Shown here: one piece after another, positions 6,926 to 15,151 of the stretch
Numbering within the stretch: the stretch's first letter is position 1
Layout: each line of letters begins with the position of its first letter
DNA from: Ferruginivarius sediminum
Lineage (GTDB): Bacteria > Pseudomonadota > Alphaproteobacteria > Kiloniellales > Rhodovibrionaceae
DNA: 46,978 nucleotides
Assembly (NCBI RefSeq): GCF_003344765.1
Contig: NZ_QPMH01000025.1
Coordinates: 1 to 46,978 of the forward strand
Reading direction: 5' to 3'
Program-made: the position numbers and the translations under genes
The notes under the pieces: generated by a model
The model's database searches: none
What the model was told of the DNA's origin: nothing
The model's input: only the letters and a program-made list of their open reading frames with translations

Positions 6926-9772
6926 ATGAGCGTCGACTATAAATCGACCGTCTTCCTGCCACGCGCCGACAGCTTTCCGATGCGCGCGCGCCTGCCCCAG
7001 CGCGAGCCGGAAACCCTGCGCGCGTGGGAGGATATGGACCTCTTCGCAAAGGTGCGGGAGGTGTCCGAGGGACGCGAGAAATACATCCTGCACGACGGCC
7101 CGCCGTACGCGAACGGCCATCTGCACATGGGCCATGCGCTCAACAAGATCCTGAAGGATGTCATCAACCGTGGCATGCAAATGCTGGGCTACGACGCCCA
7201 TTACGTGCCCGGCTGGGACTGCCACGGCCTGCCCATCGAGTGGAAGGTGGAGGAAGGCTATCGCGCGCAGGGCCGCGACAAGGACAAGGTGCCCGTCACC
7301 GAGTTCCGGCGCGAGTGCCGCGAGTTCGCCGACAAGTGGATCGGCATCCAGATCGAGGAGTTCAAGCGCCTGGGCGTCCTGGGCAACTGGGAAAAGCCCT
7401 ATACGACCATGAGCTACGATGCCGAGGCGCAGATCGTGCGCGAGCTTGGCAAGTTCCTGGTCGGCGGCGGCCTCTATCGCGGCGCCCGTCCGGTCCTTTG
7501 GTCGGTGGCGGAGAAGACGGCCCTGGCCGACGCGGAGGTAGAATACCACGACCACACCTCCCACACGATCTGGGTGCGTTTCCCGGTCGTGCAGGCCGGT
7601 GCGCCGGCGCTGGACGGCGCCAGGATCCTGATCTGGACGACGACGCCGTGGACCATCCCCGGCAACCGCGCCGTCGCCTTCTCGCCGAATTCCACCTACG
7701 TCGTCATCCAGGTGAAGGCTGCCGGCGAGAACGATCTGGTTGTGCCCGGCGAGCGGCTGGCGGTGGCGAAAGACCTGCTGGAGCAGGTGGCGCACGACGC
7801 GAAGCTGACGGATTACGAGGTGGTCGCCGAGCTGTCGGCCGCCGAGCTTGAGGGCACGGTCTGCGCCCACCCGCTGCGCGGCCAGGGCTACGAGTTCGAC
7901 GTGCCGGTGCTGCCGGGCGACTTCGTGACGATGGAACAGGGCACCGGGTTCGTCCACGTCGGTCCGGGCCACGGCACCGACGACTGGCTGCTTGCGCGCA
8001 AGCACGGGCTGGAAATCCCCGAGAACGTGGACGACGACAGCGTCTTCCGCGACAACGTCCCGCTTTTCGCCGGGACGCGGATCTACAAGCCCGACGGCAA
8101 GGAAGGCGACGCCAACGCCCGCATCATCGAGGTGTTGAAGGGCGCCGGCGCGTTGATGCAGCAGGGCCGGCAGCGCCACAGCTATCCGCATTCCTGGCGC
8201 TCCAAGGCGCCGCTGATCCACCGGGTGACGCCGCAGTGGTTCATTTCGATGGACACGAACGGTCTGCGCGACAAGGCGCTGGCGGCCATCGACGAGACCG
8301 ACTTCTATCCGCCGGCCGGCAAGGCGCGGCTGCGCTCGATGATCGAAACCCGCCCGGACTGGTGCGTCTCGCGCCAGCGCTGGTGGGGCGTACCGCTGCC
8401 GCTGTTCGTCGACCGCAAGACCGGCGAGCCGCTGCGCGATCCGGCAGTGATCGAGCGAATCGCCCAGGCGTTCGAGCAGGAAGGCGGCGATGCCTGGTTC
8501 GACAGCGATCCGAAGCGCTTCCTGGGCGACGACTACGACCCGGCCGACTACGAGCAGGTGCGCGACATCGTCGAGGTCTGGTTCGACAGCGGCTCCACCC
8601 ACGCCTTCGTTCTGGAGGCGCGGCCGGAACTGAAGTGGCCGGCCTCGCTCTACCTCGAAGGCTCGGACCAGCATCGCGGCTGGTTCCATACCTCGCTGCT
8701 GGAGTCGGCCGGCACGCGCGGGCGCGCACCCTTCGACGGGGTGTTGACCCACGGCTTCGTGCTGGACGCCAAGGGTCACAAGATGTCGAAGTCGCTGGGC
8801 AACGTGATCGCCCCGCAGGACGTGATGAGCGAGAAGGGCGCGGACATCCTGCGGCTGTGGGTCGTCGCCTCGGACTACAGCGAGGACCTGCGCATTGGCG
8901 AGGAGATCCTGCGCTATCAGGTCGACGCCTATCGCCGACTGCGCAACACGCTGCGCTACCTGATCGGCAACCTGGCCGATTTCGCGGGGGAGGAGCGCCT
9001 GCCGGAGTCGGAGATGCCCGAGCTGGAGCGTTGGGTCCTGCACCGGATGGCCGAGCTGGATAGCGTGGTGCGCGAGGGCTGCCGCCGCTACGACTACATG
9101 ACCATCTACCGGGAGCTGTATCACTTCTGCGCCGTCGACCTTTCGGCCTTCTACTTCGACGTCCGCAAGGACAGCCTGTACTGCGACCGCCCGGATTCGA
9201 CGCGCCGCCGGGCCTGCCGGACGGTGCTGGACAAGCTGTTCGACTGCCTGACGGCGTGGCTTGCACCGATCACCTGCTTCACCGCCGAAGAGGCCTGGTG
9301 GGCGCGCGGCGGCGGACCGGAGGAAAGCGTGCACCTGCGCACCTTCCCCGAAGTCCCGGCGGGCTGGCGCGACGCCGGCTTGCAGGCGAAGTGGGACAAG
9401 GTGCGCCGCGTGCGCCGCGTGGTCACCGGCGCGCTGGAGTTGGAGCGGGCGGAGAAGCGCATCGGCTCCAGCCTGCAGGCGCACCCGACGGTTCATATCG
9501 CCGATTCCGAACTGGCGGAGGCGGTGGCCGATGTCGACCTGGCCGAGATCTGCATCACCTCGGCTGTGACGGTGTCCGGCGAGCCGGCGCCCGCCGGCGC
9601 CTTCACCCTGGACGACGTGCCGGGCGTGGCCGTGGTGCCGGAACTGGCGGAGGGCAGCAAGTGCCAGCGCTGCTGGCAGGTCCTGCCGGATGTCGGACGG
9701 GATGCGGCGGCGCCCGACACCTGCGGGCGCTGCGCCGATGCGGTGAAGCATCTCGGCGTGGCGGTCGGGTAA
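6926..9772 (+). CDS. ileS: Isoleucyl-tRNA synthetase
   Basis: A 948-residue class Ia synthetase charging tRNA-Ile with isoleucine. The HIGH signature is HMGH at residues 67-70 in PPYANGHLHMGHALNKILKD. KMSKS is intact at 619-623. The CP1 editing domain (TTTPWTIPGNRAV region) is present. The C-terminal zinc finger has Cys913, Cys916, Cys933 and Cys936. This is the bacterial type with the extra zinc domain, not the eukaryotic-like mupirocin-resistant type. It heads a conserved block: lspA begins 14 bases after the ileS stop. Confidence 0.98.
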   Translation: MSVDYKSTVFLPRADSFPMRARLPQREPETLRAWEDMDLFAKVREVSEGREKYILHDGPPYANGHLHMGHALNKILKDVINRGMQMLGYDAHYVPGWDCHGLPIEWKVEEGYRAQGRDKDKVPVTEFRRECREFADKWIGIQIEEFKRLGVLGNWEKPYTTMSYDAEAQIVRELGKFLVGGGLYRGARPVLWSVAEKTALADAEVEYHDHTSHTIWVRFPVVQAGAPALDGARILIWTTTPWTIPGNRAVAFSPNSTYVVIQVKAAGENDLVVPGERLAVAKDLLEQVAHDAKLTDYEVVAELSAAELEGTVCAHPLRGQGYEFDVPVLPGDFVTMEQGTGFVHVGPGHGTDDWLLARKHGLEIPENVDDDSVFRDNVPLFAGTRIYKPDGKEGDANARIIEVLKGAGALMQQGRQRHSYPHSWRSKAPLIHRVTPQWFISMDTNGLRDKALAAIDETDFYPPAGKARLRSMIETRPDWCVSRQRWWGVPLPLFVDRKTGEPLRDPAVIERIAQAFEQEGGDAWFDSDPKRFLGDDYDPADYEQVRDIVEVWFDSGSTHAFVLEARPELKWPASLYLEGSDQHRGWFHTSLLESAGTRGRAPFDGVLTHGFVLDAKGHKMSKSLGNVIAPQDVMSEKGADILRLWVVASDYSEDLRIGEEILRYQVDAYRRLRNTLRYLIGNLADFAGEERLPESEMPELERWVLHRMAELDSVVREGCRRYDYMTIYRELYHFCAVDLSAFYFDVRKDSLYCDRPDSTRRRACRTVLDKLFDCLTAWLAPITCFTAEEAWWARGGGPEESVHLRTFPEVPAGWRDAGLQAKWDKVRRVRRVVTGALELERAEKRIGSSLQAHPTVHIADSELAEAVADVDLAEICITSAVTVSGEPAPAGAFTLDDVPGVAVVPELAEGSKCQRCWQVLPDVGRDAAAPDTCGRCADAVKHLGVAVG

Positions 9773-9786
9773 GGCCGGCCGGCGGG

Positions 9787-10260
9787 ATGCTACGTCTGGC
9801 GCTTATCGTCGCGGGGGCGGTTCTGGTTTCGGATCAAGTCACGAAGTGGCTGATCCTGGCCAAGGTGATGGATCCACCACGCATCATCGAGGTGACCGGA
9901 TTCTTCAACCTCGTGCTGGTCTGGAACCGCGGCATCAGCTTCGGCTTGCTGGGAAATTCGGCGGGCTGGCAGTCCTGGGTGCTGGCGGCTTTCGGCGCTG
10001 TGGTCGCCGGGGGTCTTCTTGTGTGGCTGCATCGCGCGGTGCAAGGGCTGTTGCCGAGCCTGGGCATAGGCCTCATTGTCGGCGGCGCGCTCGGCAACGT
10101 GATCGACCGGCTGCGGTTCGGCGCGGTGGTGGACTTTCTGGATTTCCACGTGGGCGGCTGGCATTGGCCGGCCTTTAATGTGGCCGACAGCGCCATCACG
10201 ATAGGTGTCGCGATGCTTGTATTGGACGCCATCTTGCACGATCGGGCGGAAAAAGCATAA
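9787..10260 (+). CDS. lspA: Lipoprotein signal peptidase (signal peptidase II)
   Basis: A 157-residue inner-membrane aspartyl protease that removes signal peptides from prolipoproteins. Four hydrophobic segments are visible. Catalytic aspartates are Asp116 (GAVVDFLDF) and Asp134 (NVADSAITIG), with the conserved IDRLRFG just before the first. The start is set at the ATG 14 bases after the ileS stop; the frame itself is open far upstream through ileS. The ileS-lspA pairing is widespread in bacteria. Confidence 0.96.
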   Translation: MLRLALIVAGAVLVSDQVTKWLILAKVMDPPRIIEVTGFFNLVLVWNRGISFGLLGNSAGWQSWVLAAFGAVVAGGLLVWLHRAVQGLLPSLGIGLIVGGALGNVIDRLRFGAVVDFLDFHVGGWHWPAFNVADSAITIGVAMLVLDAILHDRAEKA

Positions 10261-10294
10261 ATATGTCCAGCCTTGTATTGGGGATGACGGGCGA

Positions 10295-10873
10295 ATGATT
10301 TCGGTGCGATTGCGACACACGGCCCTTGTGGCTGTCGGCTGCCTGGCGCTGGCCGTCTCTGGTTGCGACAAGGTTCGCGATCAGCTTGGCATGAACAAGA
10401 ACCCGCCCGATGAGTTCCGGGTGGTCTCTCGTGCTCCGCTCAGCCTGCCGCCGGAGTATCAGCTTCGGCCCCCGCAGCCCGGCTCGACCAGGCCGCAGGA
10501 GGGCACGCCGCGGCAGCAGGCCTCGCAGACCGTGTTCGGCCGCGACGACGACTCGAACCGACCCTCCTATCAGGACGCACCCGGCCTGTCCCAGGGCGAG
10601 AAGGCTCTGCTTGGCCGCGCCGGTGCCGACAATGCGCCGAACGACATCCGTCAGCTTGTCGACGCCGAGACACGCCAGATGAACGAGGAGGCGCAAAGCT
10701 TCGTCGACACGCTGGTGTTCTGGCGCGATCCGCAACGGCCGGAAGAGCTCGTGGATGCCCAGGAGGAGGCCCGCCGCCTGCAGGAGAATGCCGCGTTGGG
10801 CGAAAACGTCACCCAGGGCGACACGCCGACCATCGAGCGCAAGGAGCGGGGCCTGCTGGAAGGCATCTTCTAG
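10295..10873 (+). CDS. DUF3035-type lipoprotein
   Basis: A 192-residue predicted lipoprotein with signal peptide and lipobox LAVSGC (Cys24). The following PPDEFRVVSRAPLSLPPEYQLRPP is characteristic of DUF3035 proteins, which in alphaproteobacteria sit between lspA and M16 peptidase genes. The rest is polar and probably disordered or helical, Gln/Glu/Arg-rich. Function unknown; an envelope location is likely. It follows lspA by 34 bases and probably shares its transcript. An upstream in-frame start at 10205 would remove the signal peptide from the N-terminus and is rejected. Confidence 0.85.
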   Translation: MISVRLRHTALVAVGCLALAVSGCDKVRDQLGMNKNPPDEFRVVSRAPLSLPPEYQLRPPQPGSTRPQEGTPRQQASQTVFGRDDDSNRPSYQDAPGLSQGEKALLGRAGADNAPNDIRQLVDAETRQMNEEAQSFVDTLVFWRDPQRPEELVDAQEEARRLQENAALGENVTQGDTPTIERKERGLLEGIF

Positions 10874-11043
10874 CCGCTTTCGCCAGGCTGGTTCCGCCGG
10901 CGCTTGCCGGCGGGCGGCCATCCACGAACGCTTCGTCATGAAGTTGCCTTGGTTTCGTGGCCTGCTGCCGCGTTGCCCTTTGCCGCCGTCGGCGCCATAT
11001 TGCCGGTGGCGGTGCTTTCATCATGCGCGAAACGGGAGTTCCG

Positions 11044-12411
11044 ATGCCGCGAATTCGCTTGCTTCCGGCCAGTGTGACCGCGGTGGCCGTGGCGCTGGCC
11101 GTGGTCGTGCTCTCCATTGCCGCGCCACAGGCGGCGCGCGCCCGGATATTCGACCCCACCACTTTCACCCTCGACAACGGCCTTCAGGTCGTGGTGGTCA
11201 CCAACCGCCGCGCACCGATCGTGACCCAGATGCTGTGGTACAAGGTCGGCAGCGCCGACGAGCCGCGCGGCAAGTCCGGGCTGGCGCACGTGTTGGAACA
11301 TCTGATGTTCAAGGGCACGGAGCAGTATCCGGACGGACAGTTCTCCGAAATCGTCGCGCGCAACGGCGGGCGGGAGAACGCCTTCACCAGCTATGACTAC
11401 ACCGGCTACTACCAGAGCGTGGCGCGCGACCGGCTTGAGCTGATCATGAAGCTGGAAGCCGACCGCATGGAGAACCTGGCGCTCACGCCCGAGCAGGTGC
11501 GCACCGAAAGCATGGTGGTGCTGGAGGAGCGCCATCAGCGCGTCGGCAACGACCCGGCCTCCAAGCTCTCGGAGATGACCTCGGCCTCGCTCTACCTTCA
11601 CCATCCCTACGGCACGCCGATCATTGGCTGGGAGAACGAGCTGAAGAGCATCACGCTGGAAGACGCGAAAGCATACTATGAGCGCTGGTACGCCCCCAAC
11701 AACGCGGTGCTGATCGTCGCCGGCGACGTGACCGCGGACGAGGTGCGTCCGCTCGCCGAGAAGTACTATGGGCCGATCCCGCGCGCGGATACACCTGCTC
11801 GCCAGCGTGTGCAGGAGCCGGAGCAGAGCGCGCCGCGCCGCGTCGAGCTGGAAAGCGCGCAGGTCGGGCAGCCGCAGGTCGCCATCCGCTATCTCGCACC
11901 CAGCTATCGCACCGACGAGGACGGCTCCGCCTATGCGCTGGAAGTGTTGAGCGAGGTTCTGGGCGGCGGTCCGACGAGCCGTCTTTACCGCGCGCTGGTG
12001 GTCGAGCAGGCCGTCGCCGCGTCCGCCGGAAGCTGGTACAGCCCCGAGCGATGGGACACGACGAACTTCGGTTTCTACATCACGCCGCGTCAGGACATTG
12101 ACATCGACAAGGCCGAGGACGCCCTGCGCGCCGAGATCGAGGCGTTGCTGAAGGACGGCGTGAACGCCGAGGAGATCGAGGACGCCAAGCAGCGGCTGCG
12201 CGCCAACGCGGTCTACGCCCGCGACAGCGTGTTCAACGCGCCGCGCATCTTCGGCCGCGCGCTCACCACCGGGCAAAGCGTGGCCGACGTCGAGGCGTGG
12301 CCGGAACGCATCGCCGAGGTGACGCCGGAGGACGTGGAGAAGGCGGCCCGGCAGGTGCTGCGGCCCGATCACTCCGTCACCTCCGTACTCAAGTCGAAGC
12401 CGACAAGCTAG
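11044..12411 (+). CDS. M16-family zinc metalloprotease, catalytic subunit
   Basis: A 455-residue exported pitrilysin/processing-peptidase-like protein. The signal peptide spans about residues 1-33. The inverted zinc motif HxxEH is intact (His82, Glu85, His86 in AHVLEHLMFKGT), and the distal glutamate lies in VVLEERHQRV (residues 161-162). The second M16 domain has GGGPTSRLYRALV. The ATG at 11044 follows GGAG; ATG 11022 is also in frame. It is immediately followed by a non-catalytic paralogue, so the two probably form a heterodimeric periplasmic peptidase, as mitochondrial MPP alpha/beta and bacterial pairs do. Substrates unknown. Confidence 0.92.
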   Translation: MPRIRLLPASVTAVAVALAVVVLSIAAPQAARARIFDPTTFTLDNGLQVVVVTNRRAPIVTQMLWYKVGSADEPRGKSGLAHVLEHLMFKGTEQYPDGQFSEIVARNGGRENAFTSYDYTGYYQSVARDRLELIMKLEADRMENLALTPEQVRTESMVVLEERHQRVGNDPASKLSEMTSASLYLHHPYGTPIIGWENELKSITLEDAKAYYERWYAPNNAVLIVAGDVTADEVRPLAEKYYGPIPRADTPARQRVQEPEQSAPRRVELESAQVGQPQVAIRYLAPSYRTDEDGSAYALEVLSEVLGGGPTSRLYRALVVEQAVAASAGSWYSPERWDTTNFGFYITPRQDIDIDKAEDALRAEIEALLKDGVNAEEIEDAKQRLRANAVYARDSVFNAPRIFGRALTTGQSVADVEAWPERIAEVTPEDVEKAARQVLRPDHSVTSVLKSKPTS

Positions 12412-12424
12412 GGAGCCGCGAGAA

Positions 12425-13780
12425 ATGAGCTTGCGCATTCGCGCGACCGCCCTGATCGCGGGGCTGGTCCTGGCCGCATTCGCCGCAACCTCCGCCCGCG
12501 CCGTCGAGGTGCGGCGTGTCGTCTCCGACGGCGGTATCGAGGCGTGGCTGGTGGAGGACCACTCCAACCCCATCGTGTCGCTGGAGCTCGCGTTCCGGGG
12601 CGGGGCATCGCTGGACCCGGAGGGCAAGGCCGGCCTTGCCAACGTCGTATCGGGCCTGCTGGACGAGGGGGCCGGCGACCTGGACAGCCAGGCATTCCAA
12701 CGGAAGCTGGCCGAGGACGCCATCAAGCTGTCATTCGACGTCGGCCGGGATTCCTTCCGCGGGTCCCTGCAGACGATGAAGGAGAACCTGGACAAGGCGA
12801 TCGGGCTGCTTTCCCTGTCATTGGCGCAACCCCGCTTCGACGAGGAGCCGATCCGCCGCATCAAGAGCCAAATCCTGGCAAATTTGGCGCGCAAGTCGCA
12901 GGACCCCTCGTCCATCGCCAACCGGACGCTGGACCGCGTCGTCTTTCCCGACCATCCCTATGGCCGGCCCGTGGAGGGGACGCAGGACAGCGTAAAGGCG
13001 GTGACCCGTGCGGATATGCAGGAATTCGCCGCCACCCGCTTCGCCCGCGACCGGCTTGTGGTCGGCGTCGCCGGCGACATCACGCCGGCCGAACTGAAGC
13101 CCCTGCTGGACAAGGCTTTCGGCGACCTGCCGGAAAGCAACGGCGACTTGCCGCCCGTGCCCGAGGTCGAGGCCAGGGGCGAGGGCGATATCGTGGTGAT
13201 CGAGGAGCCGGTGCCGCAGTCCTGGATCGCTTTCGCCCACAACGGCATCCGCCGCGACGACCCGGACTATTACGCCGCGAACCTCGTGGAGTATGTTCTT
13301 GGCGGCGGCAGTTTCGCCTCGCGCCTCTACGAAGAGGTACGCGAAAAGCGGGGATTGGTCTATTCGATCTATACCTACCTGCAGCCGATGGACCACGGTG
13401 CGCTGGTCGCCGGGGGGCTTGGCACGTCCAACGCCTCGGTGGGCCAGGCGCTGTCCGTGGTGCGTGAGGAATGGCGCCGCATGGCCGAAGAAGGCCCGAC
13501 GGCGGAAGAGCTGGCGGATGCCAAGACCTACATGACCGGCTCGTTCCCGCTGCGCCTGTCGAGCACCGGCAGCATCGCCGGCATCCTGACCGCCATGCAG
13601 CTTGAGAATCTCGGCATCGACTATATCGACCGCCGCAAGGAGCTGATCGAGAAGGTGACACTGGAGCAGGCACGCCGCGTCGCCTCTGAGCTTCTGAACC
13701 CCGATAATCTTGCGGTCGTCGTTGTCGGAAAGCCGGAGGGCGTCGAGGCCACGCGTCCCGCACCCGGCGGGAGAAGTTAG
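12425..13780 (+). CDS. M16-family protease, non-catalytic partner
   Basis: A 451-residue exported M16 paralogue with a signal peptide ending near ARAVEV (residue 27). At the place of the HxxEH zinc motif it reads ANVVSGLLDEG, so the zinc ligands are missing. The C-terminal half keeps the substrate-binding region (GGSFASRLYEEVREKRGLVYSIYTYL) with the conserved Arg and Tyr. It starts 13 bases after the catalytic subunit gene. The division of labour matches known catalytic/regulatory M16B pairs. Confidence 0.92.
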   Translation: MSLRIRATALIAGLVLAAFAATSARAVEVRRVVSDGGIEAWLVEDHSNPIVSLELAFRGGASLDPEGKAGLANVVSGLLDEGAGDLDSQAFQRKLAEDAIKLSFDVGRDSFRGSLQTMKENLDKAIGLLSLSLAQPRFDEEPIRRIKSQILANLARKSQDPSSIANRTLDRVVFPDHPYGRPVEGTQDSVKAVTRADMQEFAATRFARDRLVVGVAGDITPAELKPLLDKAFGDLPESNGDLPPVPEVEARGEGDIVVIEEPVPQSWIAFAHNGIRRDDPDYYAANLVEYVLGGGSFASRLYEEVREKRGLVYSIYTYLQPMDHGALVAGGLGTSNASVGQALSVVREEWRRMAEEGPTAEELADAKTYMTGSFPLRLSSTGSIAGILTAMQLENLGIDYIDRRKELIEKVTLEQARRVASELLNPDNLAVVVVGKPEGVEATRPAPGGRS

Positions 13781-13840
13781 CCATTCCGCGCCGCACCCGC
13801 ATGGAGCGGCGGGCGCGACTCTGGTAGATTGGGCGGCATC

Positions 13841-15151
13841 GTGAGCGCACCGTATCTCCATGACGTGACCGCCTGCTTCGCCGAACGAATCGGCGAGGGC
13901 GGTCTGACGAAAGACGCCTATGCGCGCCTTCTGCACGGCTGCGGCCCTGCGCTGGAGCAGCTTCGCAGGGCGCGTGCGGACGGCGCGCTGCCATTCCTGA
14001 CACTTCCGTCCCGGCGCGACGACCTGGGGCCGCTGGCGACGCTTGCCGCACGGTATCGCGGCGCGTTCGACGACGTCGTCGTGCTGGGCACCGGCGGCTC
14101 CTCGTTGGGCGGGCAAGCCATCGCGGCGCTGGCCGACCGGGGTTTCGGCCCGCCGGTGGGCAGCCCGCGCGTGCACTTCCTGGACAACGTCGACCCGGAC
14201 ACCTTCCAGGCGCTCTTTGCCGCCGTCGATCCCGCCCGCACCGGCGTCTTCGCGATCTCGAAGTCCGGCGGGACGGCGGAGACGCTGTGTCAGCTTGCCG
14301 TCGTCATCGATCGTCTGCGCGCGGCCTTGGGCGAGGACGCGCTGAAGCGCCACGTCGCGGTGATGACGGAGCCGAAGGACAGCCCGCTTTCCCGCATCGC
14401 CGAGCGTTTCAGCCTGCCGCATATCGACCACGATCCGGGCCTGGGCGGGCGTTTCTCGGTGCTGTCCACGGGCATGCTGCCGGCGCTGCTGCTGGGCCTC
14501 GACACGGCGGCGCTGCGCACCGGCGCGGCGGCGGTGCTGGAACAGGCCCTGGAGGCGAAGGATGCGGCCGGCGCGGCACCCGCCGTCGGCGCGGCGATCC
14601 AGGTGGGCCTTGCCAACGAGCGCATGGTCTCGCAGTCGGTGCTGATGCCCTATTGCGACCGGCTGTTCTGGTTTGCCCGCTGGTACCGGCAGTTGTGGGC
14701 GGAAAGCCTGGGCAAGGAAGGCAACGGCACGACGCCCGTCGATGCGCTGGGCACGGTGGATCAGCACAGCCAGTTGCAGCTTTACCTGGACGGTCCGGCG
14801 GACAAGCTCTTCACCCTTGTCGATGCCGGGATGGCCGAGGCGGGACGCCCGGTCGATCCGGATATCCTCGACCACCCGGAGACGGGCTATCTGCAGGGTC
14901 GCACCATGGGCGAGCTGTTCACCGCCGAGTCGCGCGCGACGGCGGAGACCCTGATCGGCTACGGCCGGCCGGTGCGCCAGATCCGGGTGGAGCGGCTGGA
15001 CGAGGGCACCTTGGGCGCGCTGTTCATGCATTTCATGCTGGAAACCGCCATCGCGGCGCATCTCATGGGCGTCAATGCCTATGACCAGCCGGCGGTGGAG
15101 GACGGCAAGCGCCTGACGCGCCGATACCTGCAGGGAGAGGGCGTGTCGTGA
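13841..15151 (+). CDS. pgi: Glucose-6-phosphate isomerase
   Basis: A 436-residue phosphoglucose isomerase interconverting glucose-6-P and fructose-6-P in the cytosol. Sugar-phosphate binding motifs are seen: VVLGTGGSSLGGQAI, FAISKSGGTAETL, and ESLGKEGNGTTPVDALGTVDQHSQLQL with the active-site Glu and His. It is shorter than the 550-residue E. coli enzyme, in the range of the compact bacterial form. The start is most likely GTG at 13841 (an in-frame TTG lies at 13829). Its stop codon overlaps the mutL start by four bases (GTGA), so the two genes are coupled. Confidence 0.93.
   Translation: MSAPYLHDVTACFAERIGEGGLTKDAYARLLHGCGPALEQLRRARADGALPFLTLPSRRDDLGPLATLAARYRGAFDDVVVLGTGGSSLGGQAIAALADRGFGPPVGSPRVHFLDNVDPDTFQALFAAVDPARTGVFAISKSGGTAETLCQLAVVIDRLRAALGEDALKRHVAVMTEPKDSPLSRIAERFSLPHIDHDPGLGGRFSVLSTGMLPALLLGLDTAALRTGAAAVLEQALEAKDAAGAAPAVGAAIQVGLANERMVSQSVLMPYCDRLFWFARWYRQLWAESLGKEGNGTTPVDALGTVDQHSQLQLYLDGPADKLFTLVDAGMAEAGRPVDPDILDHPETGYLQGRTMGELFTAESRATAETLIGYGRPVRQIRVERLDEGTLGALFMHFMLETAIAAHLMGVNAYDQPAVEDGKRLTRRYLQGEGVS

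Noticed and set aside
6911..9751. 946-codon minus-strand open frame opposite ileS
   Set aside because: A mirror frame of ileS caused by high third-position G/C; its His/Arg/Ala-rich translation has no domain.
12818..15061. 747-codon minus-strand frame opposite the second M16 gene and pgi
   Set aside because: Antisense frame of well-supported genes; no start context or family similarity.
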